A stretch of 64,000 nucleotides of DNA from assembly GCF_900156025.1 (NCBI RefSeq), contig NZ_FTMO01000001.1, positions 558,001 to 622,000 of the forward strand, in the 5' to 3' direction. Numbering within the stretch: the stretch's first letter is position 1; each line of letters begins with the position of its first letter. Origin of the DNA: Allobosea sp. TND4EK4. GTDB lineage: Bacteria > Pseudomonadota > Alphaproteobacteria > Rhizobiales > Beijerinckiaceae. The position numbers and the translations under genes were made by a program. The notes below the pieces were generated by a model. It had not been told where the DNA came from and did no database searches. It worked only from the letters and a program-made list of their open reading frames with translations. Shown piece by piece: positions 10,401 through 17,144 of this stretch.

Positions 10401-11349
10401 TGCGCGTCAGCCCTGCCACCGACCATTCCGCGCCGACGGTCGGCTTGTGCGAGACCTCGACGCGGGGCGCGACCGTGCAGGCGCCGGCGCGCAGATCGTC
10501 GCCGAACCAGGAAACGACGAGCGAAACGCGCCGCAGATTCGGGCAGAGCGCGATGAGATGGCCCAGTGCGGTGTCGGCATCCGCCCCGCCATAGAGCTGG
10601 TGGCGTGTCAGGCTCTCGGTGACGCCGGGCTCGGGCTCGTGGCTGACGGAGCGGATATCATAGACAAATTCGCCGGCGCCAGGCGTCAGGGTGACGGCAC
10701 GGATCATCCCTCCGAGCCCCTCGACAGCGCGCACGACCTCGAATTCGAATTGCGGGACGCGATTGCCGTAATCGGCCAGTGGGAAACGCTCGAATACGAC
10801 ATAGGCCAGCCCGCGATAGGCCGGCGCGGCGCCGGCCTCCTTGGCGAGGATCAACGGATCGGCGGCTTGGGTTTCCTCACCCCGATAAACCCGCATCGCC
10901 ACAGTCTGCACGTCGAGTTCGCGCCCATCGGCCCAGATGCGCCGGACGAAGGCGATGGGCCCCTCGCACAGGCCCACCGCGAGATTGGCGTAGTAGCTGT
11001 AGGTCGTCTCGTAGGATTTCTGCGCCTTGCCTCCCTTGCCGCCGCTCTTGGTCCGCGTGACCGAAAGCTTGACCTCCTCCTCGAAACGCGTCGCCCAGAT
11101 CAGCTGCCCGCCGAGCCGGGCCCGGCCATAGAGGCGCGGGATCGCCGCGCCTTCGGTCGCGACGAGGCCGTTGACCTCCTTCAGCCGCGGCCCTTGGACG
11201 ATCTTGTTGCCGCCAGAACCGCCGAGCCAGGCTTGGTCGAGGCTCGCGCCTGCGAGCCCGCCGAGCGCCTGCCCGATCGCGCCGCCGATGGGTCCGCCCA
11301 GTGCGGTGCCCAGCGCCGAACCGGCGACCTGAAGAAGAAGCGTCGCCAT
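7432..11349 (-). CDS. GTA tail-tip host-interaction protein (gp15, megatron)
   Basis: Largest GTA protein (1305 residues), equivalent to R. capsulatus rcc01698, forming the tail tip/central fibre complex that contacts recipient cells. Segments visible: a Gly/Ala-rich N-terminus (MATLLLQVAGSALGTALGGP), a region typical of phage tail-tip J-like proteins, a glycoside-hydrolase-like TIM-barrel stretch (residues about 400-780, e.g. LTYAADWTEYG, PIWLTEIGVPAVDKGANAPN), then baseplate-type beta domains. The start was moved from an upstream in-frame codon to the ATG at 11349, which overlaps the NlpC/P60 gene stop by one base (TGATG). It is the last gene of the cluster, and its length matches intact GTAs. 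Confidence 0.94.
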   Translation of the reverse strand: MATLLLQVAGSALGTALGGPIGGAIGQALGGLAGASLDQAWLGGSGGNKIVQGPRLKEVNGLVATEGAAIPRLYGRARLGGQLIWATRFEEEVKLSVTRTKSGGKGGKAQKSYETTYSYYANLAVGLCEGPIAFVRRIWADGRELDVQTVAMRVYRGEETQAADPLILAKEAGAAPAYRGLAYVVFERFPLADYGNRVPQFEFEVVRAVEGLGGMIRAVTLTPGAGEFVYDIRSVSHEPEPGVTESLTRHQLYGGADADTALGHLIALCPNLRRVSLVVSWFGDDLRAGACTVAPRVEVSHKPTVGAEWSVAGLTRSSARFVSQVDGRPAFGGTPSDESIVALIRRLRFDYGLEVVLYPFLMLDIPASNALPDPYTGAVGQPRYPWRGRITCDPAPGRSGSPEGTAGAMAQVAAFAGTVAPADIAIADGTVTCAKPDEWSFRRLVMHCAALAQLAGGVEGFVIGSELVGLTRLRDAEGYPMAGHLAALAADVQAMLPAATLTYAADWTEYGADVRNGGEDIDFPLDPLWAHPAIGAIGIDWYPPLSDWRDSGDHADARMARGPTDLGYLRSRVSGGEAYDWYYADEAGRVAQQRLPISDGAYGKPWIYRPKDLVGWWSNPHIRRAGGAETTATHFAPGAKPIWLTEIGVPAVDKGANAPNIFPDPKSDEGGLPPFSSGARDDLVQARALEAILSGFDPSLVGFDAARNPVHMESGIRMVEPGHLFVWNWDARPFPAFPDLAASWADGANFETGHWLNGRLEGSPVDRLVERLIADFGLPPADHIAIDGFLDGYVIERPLSARQALEPLAQTFGFDAVMSSGKLRFEGRGGAVARRLRLDDLILDRDGEAFTLRRAQESELPLELRLGFCDGENDYRNAAARSRRLAGGARREVAVETAIVTRQQEGMRLADQRLQEAWAARETLDCELSPRCLDLEPGDVVGLAEGATERLFRITRIADGPTRRIGGRLVEPAIYRMAGVKGGARPVRAPPPLPGRPLVVPMALPIAVSQPPALLSLAAFAAPWPGALAIWQADDAGLFAPRSFIEAPAVVGETLTDLRPGPLWRSDRRSVLDVRLRGGVLASVTPEAALAGANALALIDGEGMIELVTVSRVELIGPQRFRLSGFVRGLGGSEAASGRHLPAGARIVMLDGATMVLSNDLADIGRNLRLRIGPARDDVGAPTMVEIVVPVGAEALRPLAPVRVTARRRGAGISLTWLRRTRVDGDSWDLVEVPLGEESERYAVDILSGSAIIRSATVTEPVWLYSEAQELVDFGTPLSAIDVALRQLSATVGAGHEWRGRVAIS

Positions 11350-11780
11350 CAGTCGCTCACTCCGGGAAAGGAAAAGGCATGGCTGAGATGGCGCCGCCAC
11401 CAGCCGGTCAGCGCGACCTCGGTCACCGCCGCGCCGTCATGCGCGTGGATGATCGCGTCTTGCGCGGACAGGATCGCGCAGTGCTTGGCGGGCAGATGCG
11501 CCCGCCAGCGGAAGAGCAGGACATCGCCCGGTCTCGCCTGCCCTGGATCAAGGGGAAGGAGATGGCGCATGGCGGCGAGCGCAAGCGTCTCCTGCCCGAG
11601 GCTCTCCGCCCAATGCGGAGAATAGGCCGGTGGCGCTTCCGGCTCGGGACCACAGAGATCGCGCCAGACGCCCCTGACGAGGCCAAGACAATCGCAGCCG
11701 ACACCGCGCAGCGAGGCCTGGTGGTGATAGGGTGTGCCAAGCCACTGCCGGGCCGCGAGGACGATCTCGGCGCGCCTCAT
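11349..11780 (-). CDS. GTA NlpC/P60 cell-wall peptidase (gp14)
   Basis: Tail-associated peptidase that opens peptidoglycan during DNA delivery; equivalent to rcc01697. The 143-residue single-domain protein has the catalytic cysteine motif GCDCLGLVRG (Cys31), the following aromatic/acidic region, PGDVLLFRW, and histidines at KHCAIL (His100) and IIHAHDG (His112) that complete the active site. The start is the ATG at 11780, overlapping the gp13 stop by four bases (ATGA); longer upstream reading in this frame is only a shadow of gp13. Confidence 0.95.
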   Translation of the reverse strand: MRRAEIVLAARQWLGTPYHHQASLRGVGCDCLGLVRGVWRDLCGPEPEAPPAYSPHWAESLGQETLALAAMRHLLPLDPGQARPGDVLLFRWRAHLPAKHCAILSAQDAIIHAHDGAAVTEVALTGWWRRHLSHAFSFPGVSD

Positions 11781-12658
11781 CGGAACAGGCTCCCCCCGTC
11801 GAGAGCACCATCCCCGGGGCGAACGCCGCCGATGATGAAGTCGGTGGAGGGCATATGCGGAAAGCCGCGGAAATTGACGGCGTTTCCGAATTTGCCGCGG
11901 CAGGTGGCGAAGCTCTTGTCGCAGCCCGGCGTCACCTCGAAGCCGTCCCCAGCGCTGATCGGCACCGCCGGCGCCTGCCAGAGCTGGAGAACCGCGTGCT
12001 CGCTCTCGAGACCATGGCGCTTCACCTCGGTCGCGAAGCCCGTGTTCGCGCCGGAGGTGAAGACCAACCGGCCGCCGGTGAAATGCCCGTCGGCGAAGCC
12101 TGAAAGGCCCGTGGCCGAAAGCGAGAAGCGTCCGTCCGTTTCGACGACGTTCGCCGGGGCCGGCGCGAGCACAACGCCGCAGCGGGCATCGCCCAGATCG
12201 GCAGCGCAACTGCGCAGATAGACCCGGCCGCGCTCCTCGTCGAACGCCTTGGCCGTGCCGCGCATTTCTGCCGTGAAGGCCGTCCCGCCGCGGCGCACCT
12301 CGCCGACATGGCCTTCGTCCAGCAGCAGACGCTGACCCGGATCGGCCCAGTTGACCAGCCAGATTCGCAGCCGCGCATCGTCGAAAGCGCCGCGTGCCAG
12401 ATCGGCCTCGTTCAGTCCGGACGCCGCGAAGGCGCCTGAGACCTCGCCGCCGCCGATGGCGAAGCCGAGCTCGGCGGTGGATTCGGCAGCCTCCAGTCCC
12501 GTCGCGGCTGCGAAGGCAATGCCGTCGAAGGCCAGAGGCCGGTCGTGGTCGGTGAAGCCGAGGACGAGGCCGTCGCGGCGCGCCAGACTCCAGCAGTGGC
12601 ACAGGGTGGTGGCGCCGCCTTCGAGATGGGCGGCCAACGCCGCAGGAATATCGCGCAT
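11777..12658 (-). CDS. GTA baseplate hub protein, DUF2163 (gp13)
   Basis: Baseplate/hub component equivalent to rcc01696. The 293-residue protein begins MRDIPAALAAHLEGGATTLC, the characteristic DUF2163 start, followed by LARRDGLVLGFTDHDRPL and the C-terminal CDKSFATCRGKFGNAVNFRG block, in which two cysteines may coordinate a metal, as expected for DUF2163 C-terminal domains. The start at 12658 replaces an upstream extension that overlaps gp12. It is followed with a four-base overlap by the NlpC/P60 gene. Confidence 0.94.
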   Translation of the reverse strand: MRDIPAALAAHLEGGATTLCHCWSLARRDGLVLGFTDHDRPLAFDGIAFAAATGLEAAESTAELGFAIGGGEVSGAFAASGLNEADLARGAFDDARLRIWLVNWADPGQRLLLDEGHVGEVRRGGTAFTAEMRGTAKAFDEERGRVYLRSCAADLGDARCGVVLAPAPANVVETDGRFSLSATGLSGFADGHFTGGRLVFTSGANTGFATEVKRHGLESEHAVLQLWQAPAVPISAGDGFEVTPGCDKSFATCRGKFGNAVNFRGFPHMPSTDFIIGGVRPGDGALDGGSLFR

Positions 12659-12665
12659 GATCGCC

Positions 12666-13304
12666 TCAGGGCAGGATTTCGACGACGGGGATGCGCGGGA
12701 TCTCGCCTGCCTCGAAGGCGGAGAGATCGACCTCGATCGCATCCGTATCGAAGCGGACAGGGACGTCGAACGAAAAGCCGGCCGAAACCGCGGCGCCTGT
12801 CGCGGGGATATGCCCGGCGGTGAACGTCACGAGCCCGGTCGTCATGTCGCAGACAAAGGCGTCCGGCGGTTGCACGACTCCGTCCACAGCAAGGAGGACA
12901 CTGCCTGACGCAGGCTTGGCGACATCGCGCCGATAGGCCTGCGCGCCGCTGCCGTAGCTCTTGCAAAGCTGAAATGCCGCCGTGATGCCGTCGCCGGTGC
13001 CGATCAGCTGATCGTCCGCGCTCGGCTCCTGCGAGGGCGGGCAGCTCTTGCAGTCGAGCCGGTCCCGCCAGCGGAAGCCATAGAGCCGCCCGCGCCGTTC
13101 CTCGAAGAAGCTCACCACCTGGGCCAAGGCATCGAGAGAGCGCACGCCCAGCCCCGCATCGTAGCGCCGGCGCGAATGGGCCCAGCGGCTGTTGCGCACC
13201 TCGCGGCCCGAGGCGAGCGTGACGATCTGGGTCTGCCGCTCCGGCCCGCCACGGGCGCCGCGGGCGATGTCGAGCGGAAAACGGACATCGTGGAAATCGC
13301 TCAT
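12666..13304 (-). CDS. GTA distal tail protein, DUF2460 (gp12)
   Basis: Distal tail protein linking tail tube and baseplate, equivalent to rcc01695. 212 residues; DUF2460 signatures are FHDVRFPLDIARGARGGPER at the N-terminus, REVRNSRWAHSRRRYDAG, and FFEERRGRLYGFRWRDRLD in the middle. It ends VPVRFDTDAIEVDLSAFEAG, a family-typical C-terminus. It lies 12 bases after gp11 and 7 bases before gp13. Confidence 0.95.
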   Translation of the reverse strand: MSDFHDVRFPLDIARGARGGPERQTQIVTLASGREVRNSRWAHSRRRYDAGLGVRSLDALAQVVSFFEERRGRLYGFRWRDRLDCKSCPPSQEPSADDQLIGTGDGITAAFQLCKSYGSGAQAYRRDVAKPASGSVLLAVDGVVQPPDAFVCDMTTGLVTFTAGHIPATGAAVSAGFSFDVPVRFDTDAIEVDLSAFEAGEIPRIPVVEILP

Positions 13305-13316
13305 CGCCGCCCCCGC

Positions 13317-13910
13317 TCAGAGCGCACGGCTGCCGCGGGCGACGGCCCGAGCCACTGCGGCCGCAACCTGCGCTTCCGAACGGCGGAAGCTCTCGGCGTC
13401 CTGCGTCGAGACCTGGACGGTCACCGAGAGCGGACGCGCGTTGCCACCCCCGGCCCGCACACCGAGGCGCCCGTCGGGCCCTCGAGAGAGCGGCAGGATG
13501 GCCTCCGCCCCGCTCTCGCCCATCAGGCCGAGGCCGCGCCCGGTGGGGAAATAGGAGGGCGAAGCGACAATCCCGCCCTCGGCGAAAGGAGCGACCGGGA
13601 CGCTCGCGCCGCCCATGCTGCCAAGGCCACCGCCGAGCAGGCCGGCCAGGCTCTTGACGCCGCTGCCGAGCAGGTCGGAGATCCCGGTCTGCAACGGCTT
13701 CAGCGCCGTTTTCAGCAGGCTGTTCGTCATCGATCGGCCGATGCTGCGCAGCGTATCCTCGAACCTCTTGCCCTCGACCACGCCGCGCGAAAAGGCGTTA
13801 ACGATCGATTTACCAAAGCTTTCCGAGGAGCGGCTGAGAGATTGAGTCAGGCTGTCCATCGCCCGCATGTCGGACAGGCGGACGGTGTCGAAGGCGTCCT
13901 CTTCGGCCAT
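13317..13910 (-). CDS. GTA tape measure protein (gp11)
   Basis: Sets tail length; equivalent to rcc01694. Only 197 residues from the chosen ATG, the short size expected for the stubby GTA tail. Contains an amphipathic N-terminal helix, AFSRGVVEGKRFEDTLRSIG (the conserved core), a Gly/Leu-rich middle (LLGGGLGSMGG) and the C-terminal FAEGGIVASPSYFP...GLMGESGAEAILPL block shared by phage tape measures. The frame extends upstream to a TTG at 13949 that overlaps the preceding stop (TTGA) but has no ribosome site; the ATG at 13910 has AGAGG six bases upstream and was preferred. Confidence 0.9.
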   Translation of the reverse strand: MAEEDAFDTVRLSDMRAMDSLTQSLSRSSESFGKSIVNAFSRGVVEGKRFEDTLRSIGRSMTNSLLKTALKPLQTGISDLLGSGVKSLAGLLGGGLGSMGGASVPVAPFAEGGIVASPSYFPTGRGLGLMGESGAEAILPLSRGPDGRLGVRAGGGNARPLSVTVQVSTQDAESFRRSEAQVAAAVARAVARGSRAL

Positions 13911-13945
13911 GGCATCCTCTTCAGAGATTGATTCAAGTGTCGTGC

Positions 13946-14110
13946 TCAACCATCGGGGAAAGCGGCAAGCAGCCCTTCAAGGGCAGCTCGGTCCGGGGCG
14001 GCAGCGACGGCCGCAGGGCGGAAGGCGCGGATCGCGGCCGCGAGCTCTCGCGGCGTCGATGCCCAGAATCGGTCCGGCGCCCAGCCCAACCGACCGAGGC
14101 CGAAAGCCAT
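13946..14110 (-). CDS. GTA small tail protein (gp10.1, rcc01693/TIGR02216-like)
   Basis: Short tail-assembly protein found between gp10 and the tape measure in all GTAs. From the ATG at 14110 it is 54 residues: MAFGLGRLGWAPDRFWASTP, then REL-AAAIRAF and a Leu/Ala-rich tail. Family members usually carry a conserved AFPWEEAM block at the N-terminus. That block is encoded here immediately upstream (bases 14111-14131), but no ATG, GTG or TTG lies upstream in frame before the gp10 coding region. Either the protein starts at this internal ATG, uses an unusual start, or is made by frameshift from gp10 (see findings). Too short for routine ORF calling. Confidence 0.75.
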   Translation of the reverse strand: MAFGLGRLGWAPDRFWASTPRELAAAIRAFRPAAVAAAPDRAALEGLLAAFPDG

Positions 14111-14142
14111 CGCCTCTTCCCAGGGAAAGGCCGCCGGGGCGC

Positions 14143-14484
14143 TTACGCCTCCGGCGGCTGCGGAGGGCGGGCCTCGCCATCGCCGAAGGTGGCTTCCAGG
14201 AGGCCGATCGCAGCCTTGATCGCGCCTGCGAGCCCGCCGTCGAAAGGCAGCCCGGCGACGTCCTCATCGCGGATCGCCTTGCCCGCGCCGCGCAGCCCGG
14301 CGGCGATGATGCGGATGATATCGCGGGCGGAAAGATGGCCGCCGATGAAGCGCTGGCCCAGGGCGGGAAGGCTGTCGACGGCAAAGGCATGCTCGAGTTC
14401 GGCGAGCGCGCCGAGCGTCAGGCGCATCGGCAGCGCCTGCCCCTCGACCATGAGCGCGGTCTCGCCGCGATGACGATTGACCAT
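14143..14484 (-). CDS. GTA tail assembly chaperone (gp10, rcc01692/DUF3356)
   Basis: 113-residue protein matching the Gene_transfer_agent (GTA gp10) family: MVNRHRGETALMVEGQALPM, LGALAELEHAFAVDSLPALG and the helix HLSARDIIRIIAAGLRGAGK. Members probably act as tail tube/tape measure chaperones like phage lambda gpG. Located directly after the major tail protein and before gp10.1, as in R. capsulatus. The Pro-rich C-terminus (ARPPQPPEA) runs into a TAA at 14143-14145; the gp10.1 frame is one base behind (-1). Confidence 0.92.
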   Translation of the reverse strand: MVNRHRGETALMVEGQALPMRLTLGALAELEHAFAVDSLPALGQRFIGGHLSARDIIRIIAAGLRGAGKAIRDEDVAGLPFDGGLAGAIKAAIGLLEATFGDGEARPPQPPEA

Positions 14485-14495
14485 GGGTCTTCTCC

Positions 14496-14906
14496 TCAGA
14501 GAGCGGTGAAAGCGAGAGCGCCGGCCGATTCCAGCGACAGGTCGAAGGTGACCTCGGCGGCATGGTCGCCGCGGTATTCAAGGCTGGTGAGCTGGAACGG
14601 CCCCTCGATCGTGCCGAAATCAGGAACCACCACCTGCCAGTCGCGTATGGCGCCGTCGAAGAAGGTCTGGCGCACCAAGGCGTCGGAGGCGCCGTCCTTG
14701 AAGATACCGGAACCGCTGATGGCGGCGCGGCGCATTCCCGCCCCCTGAAGCAGTTCCCGCCAGCGGCCGGCCGATTCCGAATGGGTGACGTCGACGATCT
14801 CGGCATTGAACGCGATCTGCCGGGCGCGCAGCCCGGCGACCGTGACGAAAGCCCCCTCCCCGTCTGCCGCCTTGAGCAGCAGGTCCTTGCCCTTCTGTGC
14901 CGACAT
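14496..14906 (-). CDS. GTA major tail tube protein (gp9)
   Basis: Tail tube subunit, equivalent to rcc01691 and to the phage major tail protein TP901-1 family. From the ATG at 14906 it is 136 residues: MSAQKGKDLLLKAADGEGAF, IAFNAEIVDVTHSESAGRWR and the C-terminal EVTFDLSLESAGALAFTAL, all typical. GGAG precedes this ATG at good spacing; an upstream in-frame ATG adds eight residues that lack conservation. Twelve bases upstream of gp10. Confidence 0.94.
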   Translation of the reverse strand: MSAQKGKDLLLKAADGEGAFVTVAGLRARQIAFNAEIVDVTHSESAGRWRELLQGAGMRRAAISGSGIFKDGASDALVRQTFFDGAIRDWQVVVPDFGTIEGPFQLTSLEYRGDHAAEVTFDLSLESAGALAFTAL

Positions 14907-14936
14907 GCGGCTCTCCTTCGATGGTTCCAAAAGACA

Positions 14937-15347
14937 TCAGGCCGACTCGGTGGCCGCCCGGAAACGGAGCGTCACGCTTGGGAGGCCGCCACGCGGCTCG
15001 CGCGCAAGACGGCTGGACAGCCAGCGCAGGTTGACGAGCACATGGCCGTCCAGTGCGAGGCCGCTGCCGTCCAGGGCCGCCACGATCAGGCCGGCCGCCT
15101 CCAGCGCCTGGCGCGACGAGCCGCTCTGCCCTGCCCAGACGACGAGCGCGAACTCCTGCTCGCAGCCGGTTTCGGTGCCGGTCGACCAGTCGCGCGCCTC
15201 GATGTCGCCATGCACCACGTAGAGGCCGCGCTGGGCGCGCGGCGCCTCGTCGAAGATTCGGTCCGCGCCGATCAGCGCCGTCAGGGCAGCGTCCGTCGCG
15301 AGCCGCGCTTGAACGGCGCCCCGCAGAGCCAGGATCGCATCGCTCAT
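14937..15347 (-). CDS. GTA tail terminator protein, DUF3168 (gp8)
   Basis: 136-residue protein closing the tail tube at the head end; equivalent to rcc01690. DUF3168 signatures: MSDAILALRGAVQARLATDA, IFDEAPRAQRGLYVVHGDIE and LVVWAGQSGSSRQALEAAGL. The start at 15347 overlaps the gp7 stop by four bases (ATGA). The frame continues upstream without a stop, but that extension is only the antisense or alternate frame of gp7 and gp6. Confidence 0.93.
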   Translation of the reverse strand: MSDAILALRGAVQARLATDAALTALIGADRIFDEAPRAQRGLYVVHGDIEARDWSTGTETGCEQEFALVVWAGQSGSSRQALEAAGLIVAALDGSGLALDGHVLVNLRWLSSRLAREPRGGLPSVTLRFRAATESA

Positions 15348-15685
15348 GGCGTCACCTCCTCGGCGAGGCAGACCAGCCGGCGGCGCCCGCCATCGGGATC
15401 GGCGGCGGCCCTGATCTCGAACAGGCGTGCCCCGTCGCGCAGACGCCTTCCGGCGTCGAGATCGCCGCGCCAGCGCAGGGTGATGCGATAGCTGCCGGTC
15501 TGTTCGGGCCGACCCTGCCGCCAATGCTCCGCGCCACCGAGCCATTCCACCTGCGCCCAGAAGGCGGCCACGGTGACGAAGCTGCGGGTGACGCCGCCCA
15601 GCCCATCGGACGCTTCGACCGGCGCTTCGAGCGCAAGGCGCCGCCGCATGCCGCCGATGGCGGCCTCCCGCCGTTCCACCATCAC
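15344..15685 (-). CDS. GTA head-tail adaptor/stopper (gp7)
   Basis: 113-residue phage head-tail joining protein (HK97 gp10-like fold), equivalent to rcc01689. The conserved core is GGVTRSFVTVAAFWAQVEWL and YRITLRWRGDLDAGRRLRDG, followed by FEIRAAADPDGGRRRLVCLA, the family's final strands. Overlaps gp6 upstream and gp8 downstream by four bases each, so translation is coupled along the connector module. Codon 13 is a second possible ATG start. Confidence 0.92.
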   Translation of the reverse strand: MMVERREAAIGGMRRRLALEAPVEASDGLGGVTRSFVTVAAFWAQVEWLGGAEHWRQGRPEQTGSYRITLRWRGDLDAGRRLRDGARLFEIRAAADPDGGRRRLVCLAEEVTP

Positions 15686-16251
15686 AGCCTCGCCCTGCGA
15701 TAGGGCGCGACGAGCGCCGCGATCGGGACCGGCAAGGCCTGGGCATCGCGGCTGGCGACATCGCCGCGCTCTTCGAACCAGCGTGCCGTGAGGCGCAGCA
15801 CCGCTTGCCGCAGCGGCCCGGGCACGTCCGTCGCGTCGGGACCGAAGCCGGCGACCACGTCGATCTCGATAGCGCCGTGGTCACGACCAGGTGCGGGGAG
15901 TTCGCCCCCGATGCGGATCAGGGGCGGATCGGACAGGCTGTCGAGCGCCATGGCGGCAGGATCGACCGGCTGCGCCGTTCCCGTGGCGTCGTAGACGCGG
16001 GCGGCGAGGATGGTGCTGACGGGCGACAGCGGCAGCCGGATCTCGCCCGCCTGTGGCCAGCAGTCGAGGACGATGCGCCAGTGCTGATCGACGAGGCAGC
16101 GGCCCGACGCCGCTTCCACCATCAGGCGCGCCGCCGTCACCAGCATCGTCAGCAGATCGTCCTCGTCGCTCTGGTCGAGGCGCAGGAAGCTTCGGGCTTC
16201 GGCGAGCGAGATCGGCTCCTCGGCAGGCGGCTCCAGGGCAAGCGGCGTCAT
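15682..16251 (-). CDS. GTA head-tail connector (gp6)
   Basis: 189-residue connector of the phiE125 gp8/HK97 gp6 type, equivalent to rcc01688. Conserved elements: PISLAEARSFLRLDQSDEDD near the N-terminus, AASGRCLVDQHWRIVLDCWP, and AVLRLTARWFEERGD near the C-terminus. GGAG lies 7 bases before the ATG. It is the first minus-strand gene after the two plus-strand proteases, separated by 1.8 kb from the capsid gene and facing the first protease across 67 bases, so it may need its own promoter or depend on long read-through. Confidence 0.93.
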   Translation of the reverse strand: MTPLALEPPAEEPISLAEARSFLRLDQSDEDDLLTMLVTAARLMVEAASGRCLVDQHWRIVLDCWPQAGEIRLPLSPVSTILAARVYDATGTAQPVDPAAMALDSLSDPPLIRIGGELPAPGRDHGAIEIDVVAGFGPDATDVPGPLRQAVLRLTARWFEERGDVASRDAQALPVPIAALVAPYRRARL

Positions 16252-16318
16252 GATCGCTCCGTTGCGGGTTCAATTGCGGGAGGCGACGCGCTATCTGCCC
16301 TCCTGGGAGGAGCGTTCG

Positions 16319-17080
16319 ATGCGCATCGTGAACTGGGTTCTGGGTCTCGCCTGGGCGCTTTCGGCGCTGCCCGCGTCGGCCGTGGTCGGTGGCCGCGAGG
16401 GCGGGCCGGCCGAAGCCTCGACCGTGATGGTGCTCAACGCCCGTGGCGGGGTGTGCAGCGGCGTCGTGCTGTCGCCAAAAACCGTGCTGACGGCAGCCCA
16501 TTGCGCGGCCGGCGGCACCGAGCTGCGCGTTCATTGGCGGGACGGCGGGGAGCCGGTGCTGCTCGTGCCCGCCTCGGTCGTCCTCCACCCGGAGTTCAAC
16601 GCAAAGGCTGTCAGCAACCGGCGCCGGTCGATCGATCTGGCACTGATCCGGTTGTCCGAGCCGCTGCCGGCCCGTTTCACGCCGGCCACCCTGGATGGCG
16701 GCGCCAGCCCACGCGCCGGCAGCGCGGTCACGCTCGCCGGCTACGGCGTCTCGCAGGAGCGGGAGGCCCGCACGACAGGGACCTATCGCTCCGCCGCGCT
16801 CGAGGTGATCGAGCCTTACGGCCCCGGCCGCATCCTGCTCTGGGCGGCCGACCCAGCCGGGCGTGGCAAGACGCCGGGCGCAGGTGCCTGCCAGGGCGAT
16901 TCAGGCGGTGCGATGTTCGACGGGCCAGCCGTCGTCGCGATCAGCAGCTGGTCGACCGGACCGGCCGGCCGCGAATGCGGCTTGCTGAGCCAGGGCGTGC
17001 TGGTGGCGCCGCAACGGGGCTGGATCGACTTGACCCTGGGCCAATGGGGGCAGACCGCTCGCTGGTCGGCACCGCGCTGA
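16319..17080 (+). CDS. Secreted trypsin-fold (S1) serine protease A
   Basis: 253-residue S1 protease with a Sec signal peptide (MRIVNWVLGLAWALSALPAS), a VVGG-type mature start at about residue 22 and a complete triad: His61 in LTAAHC, Asp106 in SIDLALIRL and Ser195 in GDSGG. The residue six before the Ser is Gly, not the Asp of trypsin, so Arg/Lys specificity is unlikely. The start at 16319 has GGAGG eight bases upstream; the upstream in-frame ATG at 16250 overlaps gp6 and adds a non-signal extension. It lies inside the GTA cluster on the opposite strand, followed 64 bases later by a paralogue. Confidence 0.93.
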   Translation: MRIVNWVLGLAWALSALPASAVVGGREGGPAEASTVMVLNARGGVCSGVVLSPKTVLTAAHCAAGGTELRVHWRDGGEPVLLVPASVVLHPEFNAKAVSNRRRSIDLALIRLSEPLPARFTPATLDGGASPRAGSAVTLAGYGVSQEREARTTGTYRSAALEVIEPYGPGRILLWAADPAGRGKTPGAGACQGDSGGAMFDGPAVVAISSWSTGPAGRECGLLSQGVLVAPQRGWIDLTLGQWGQTARWSAPR

Positions 17081-17144
17081 CGGAAATACTGGACTGCGCC
17101 GCCGTCTCTTCTAGATTGGTCTGCCATCGTCATCGATCTGGCTC

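Noticed and set aside
9181-11625. 814-codon plus-strand frame opposite the GTA tail-tip gene
   Set aside because: No recognisable domain and composition typical of antisense frames; crosses three conserved GTA genes.
13977-14390. 137-codon minus-strand frame overlapping gp10 and gp10.1
   Set aside because: Out-of-frame shadow; gp10 and gp10.1 carry the conserved residues.
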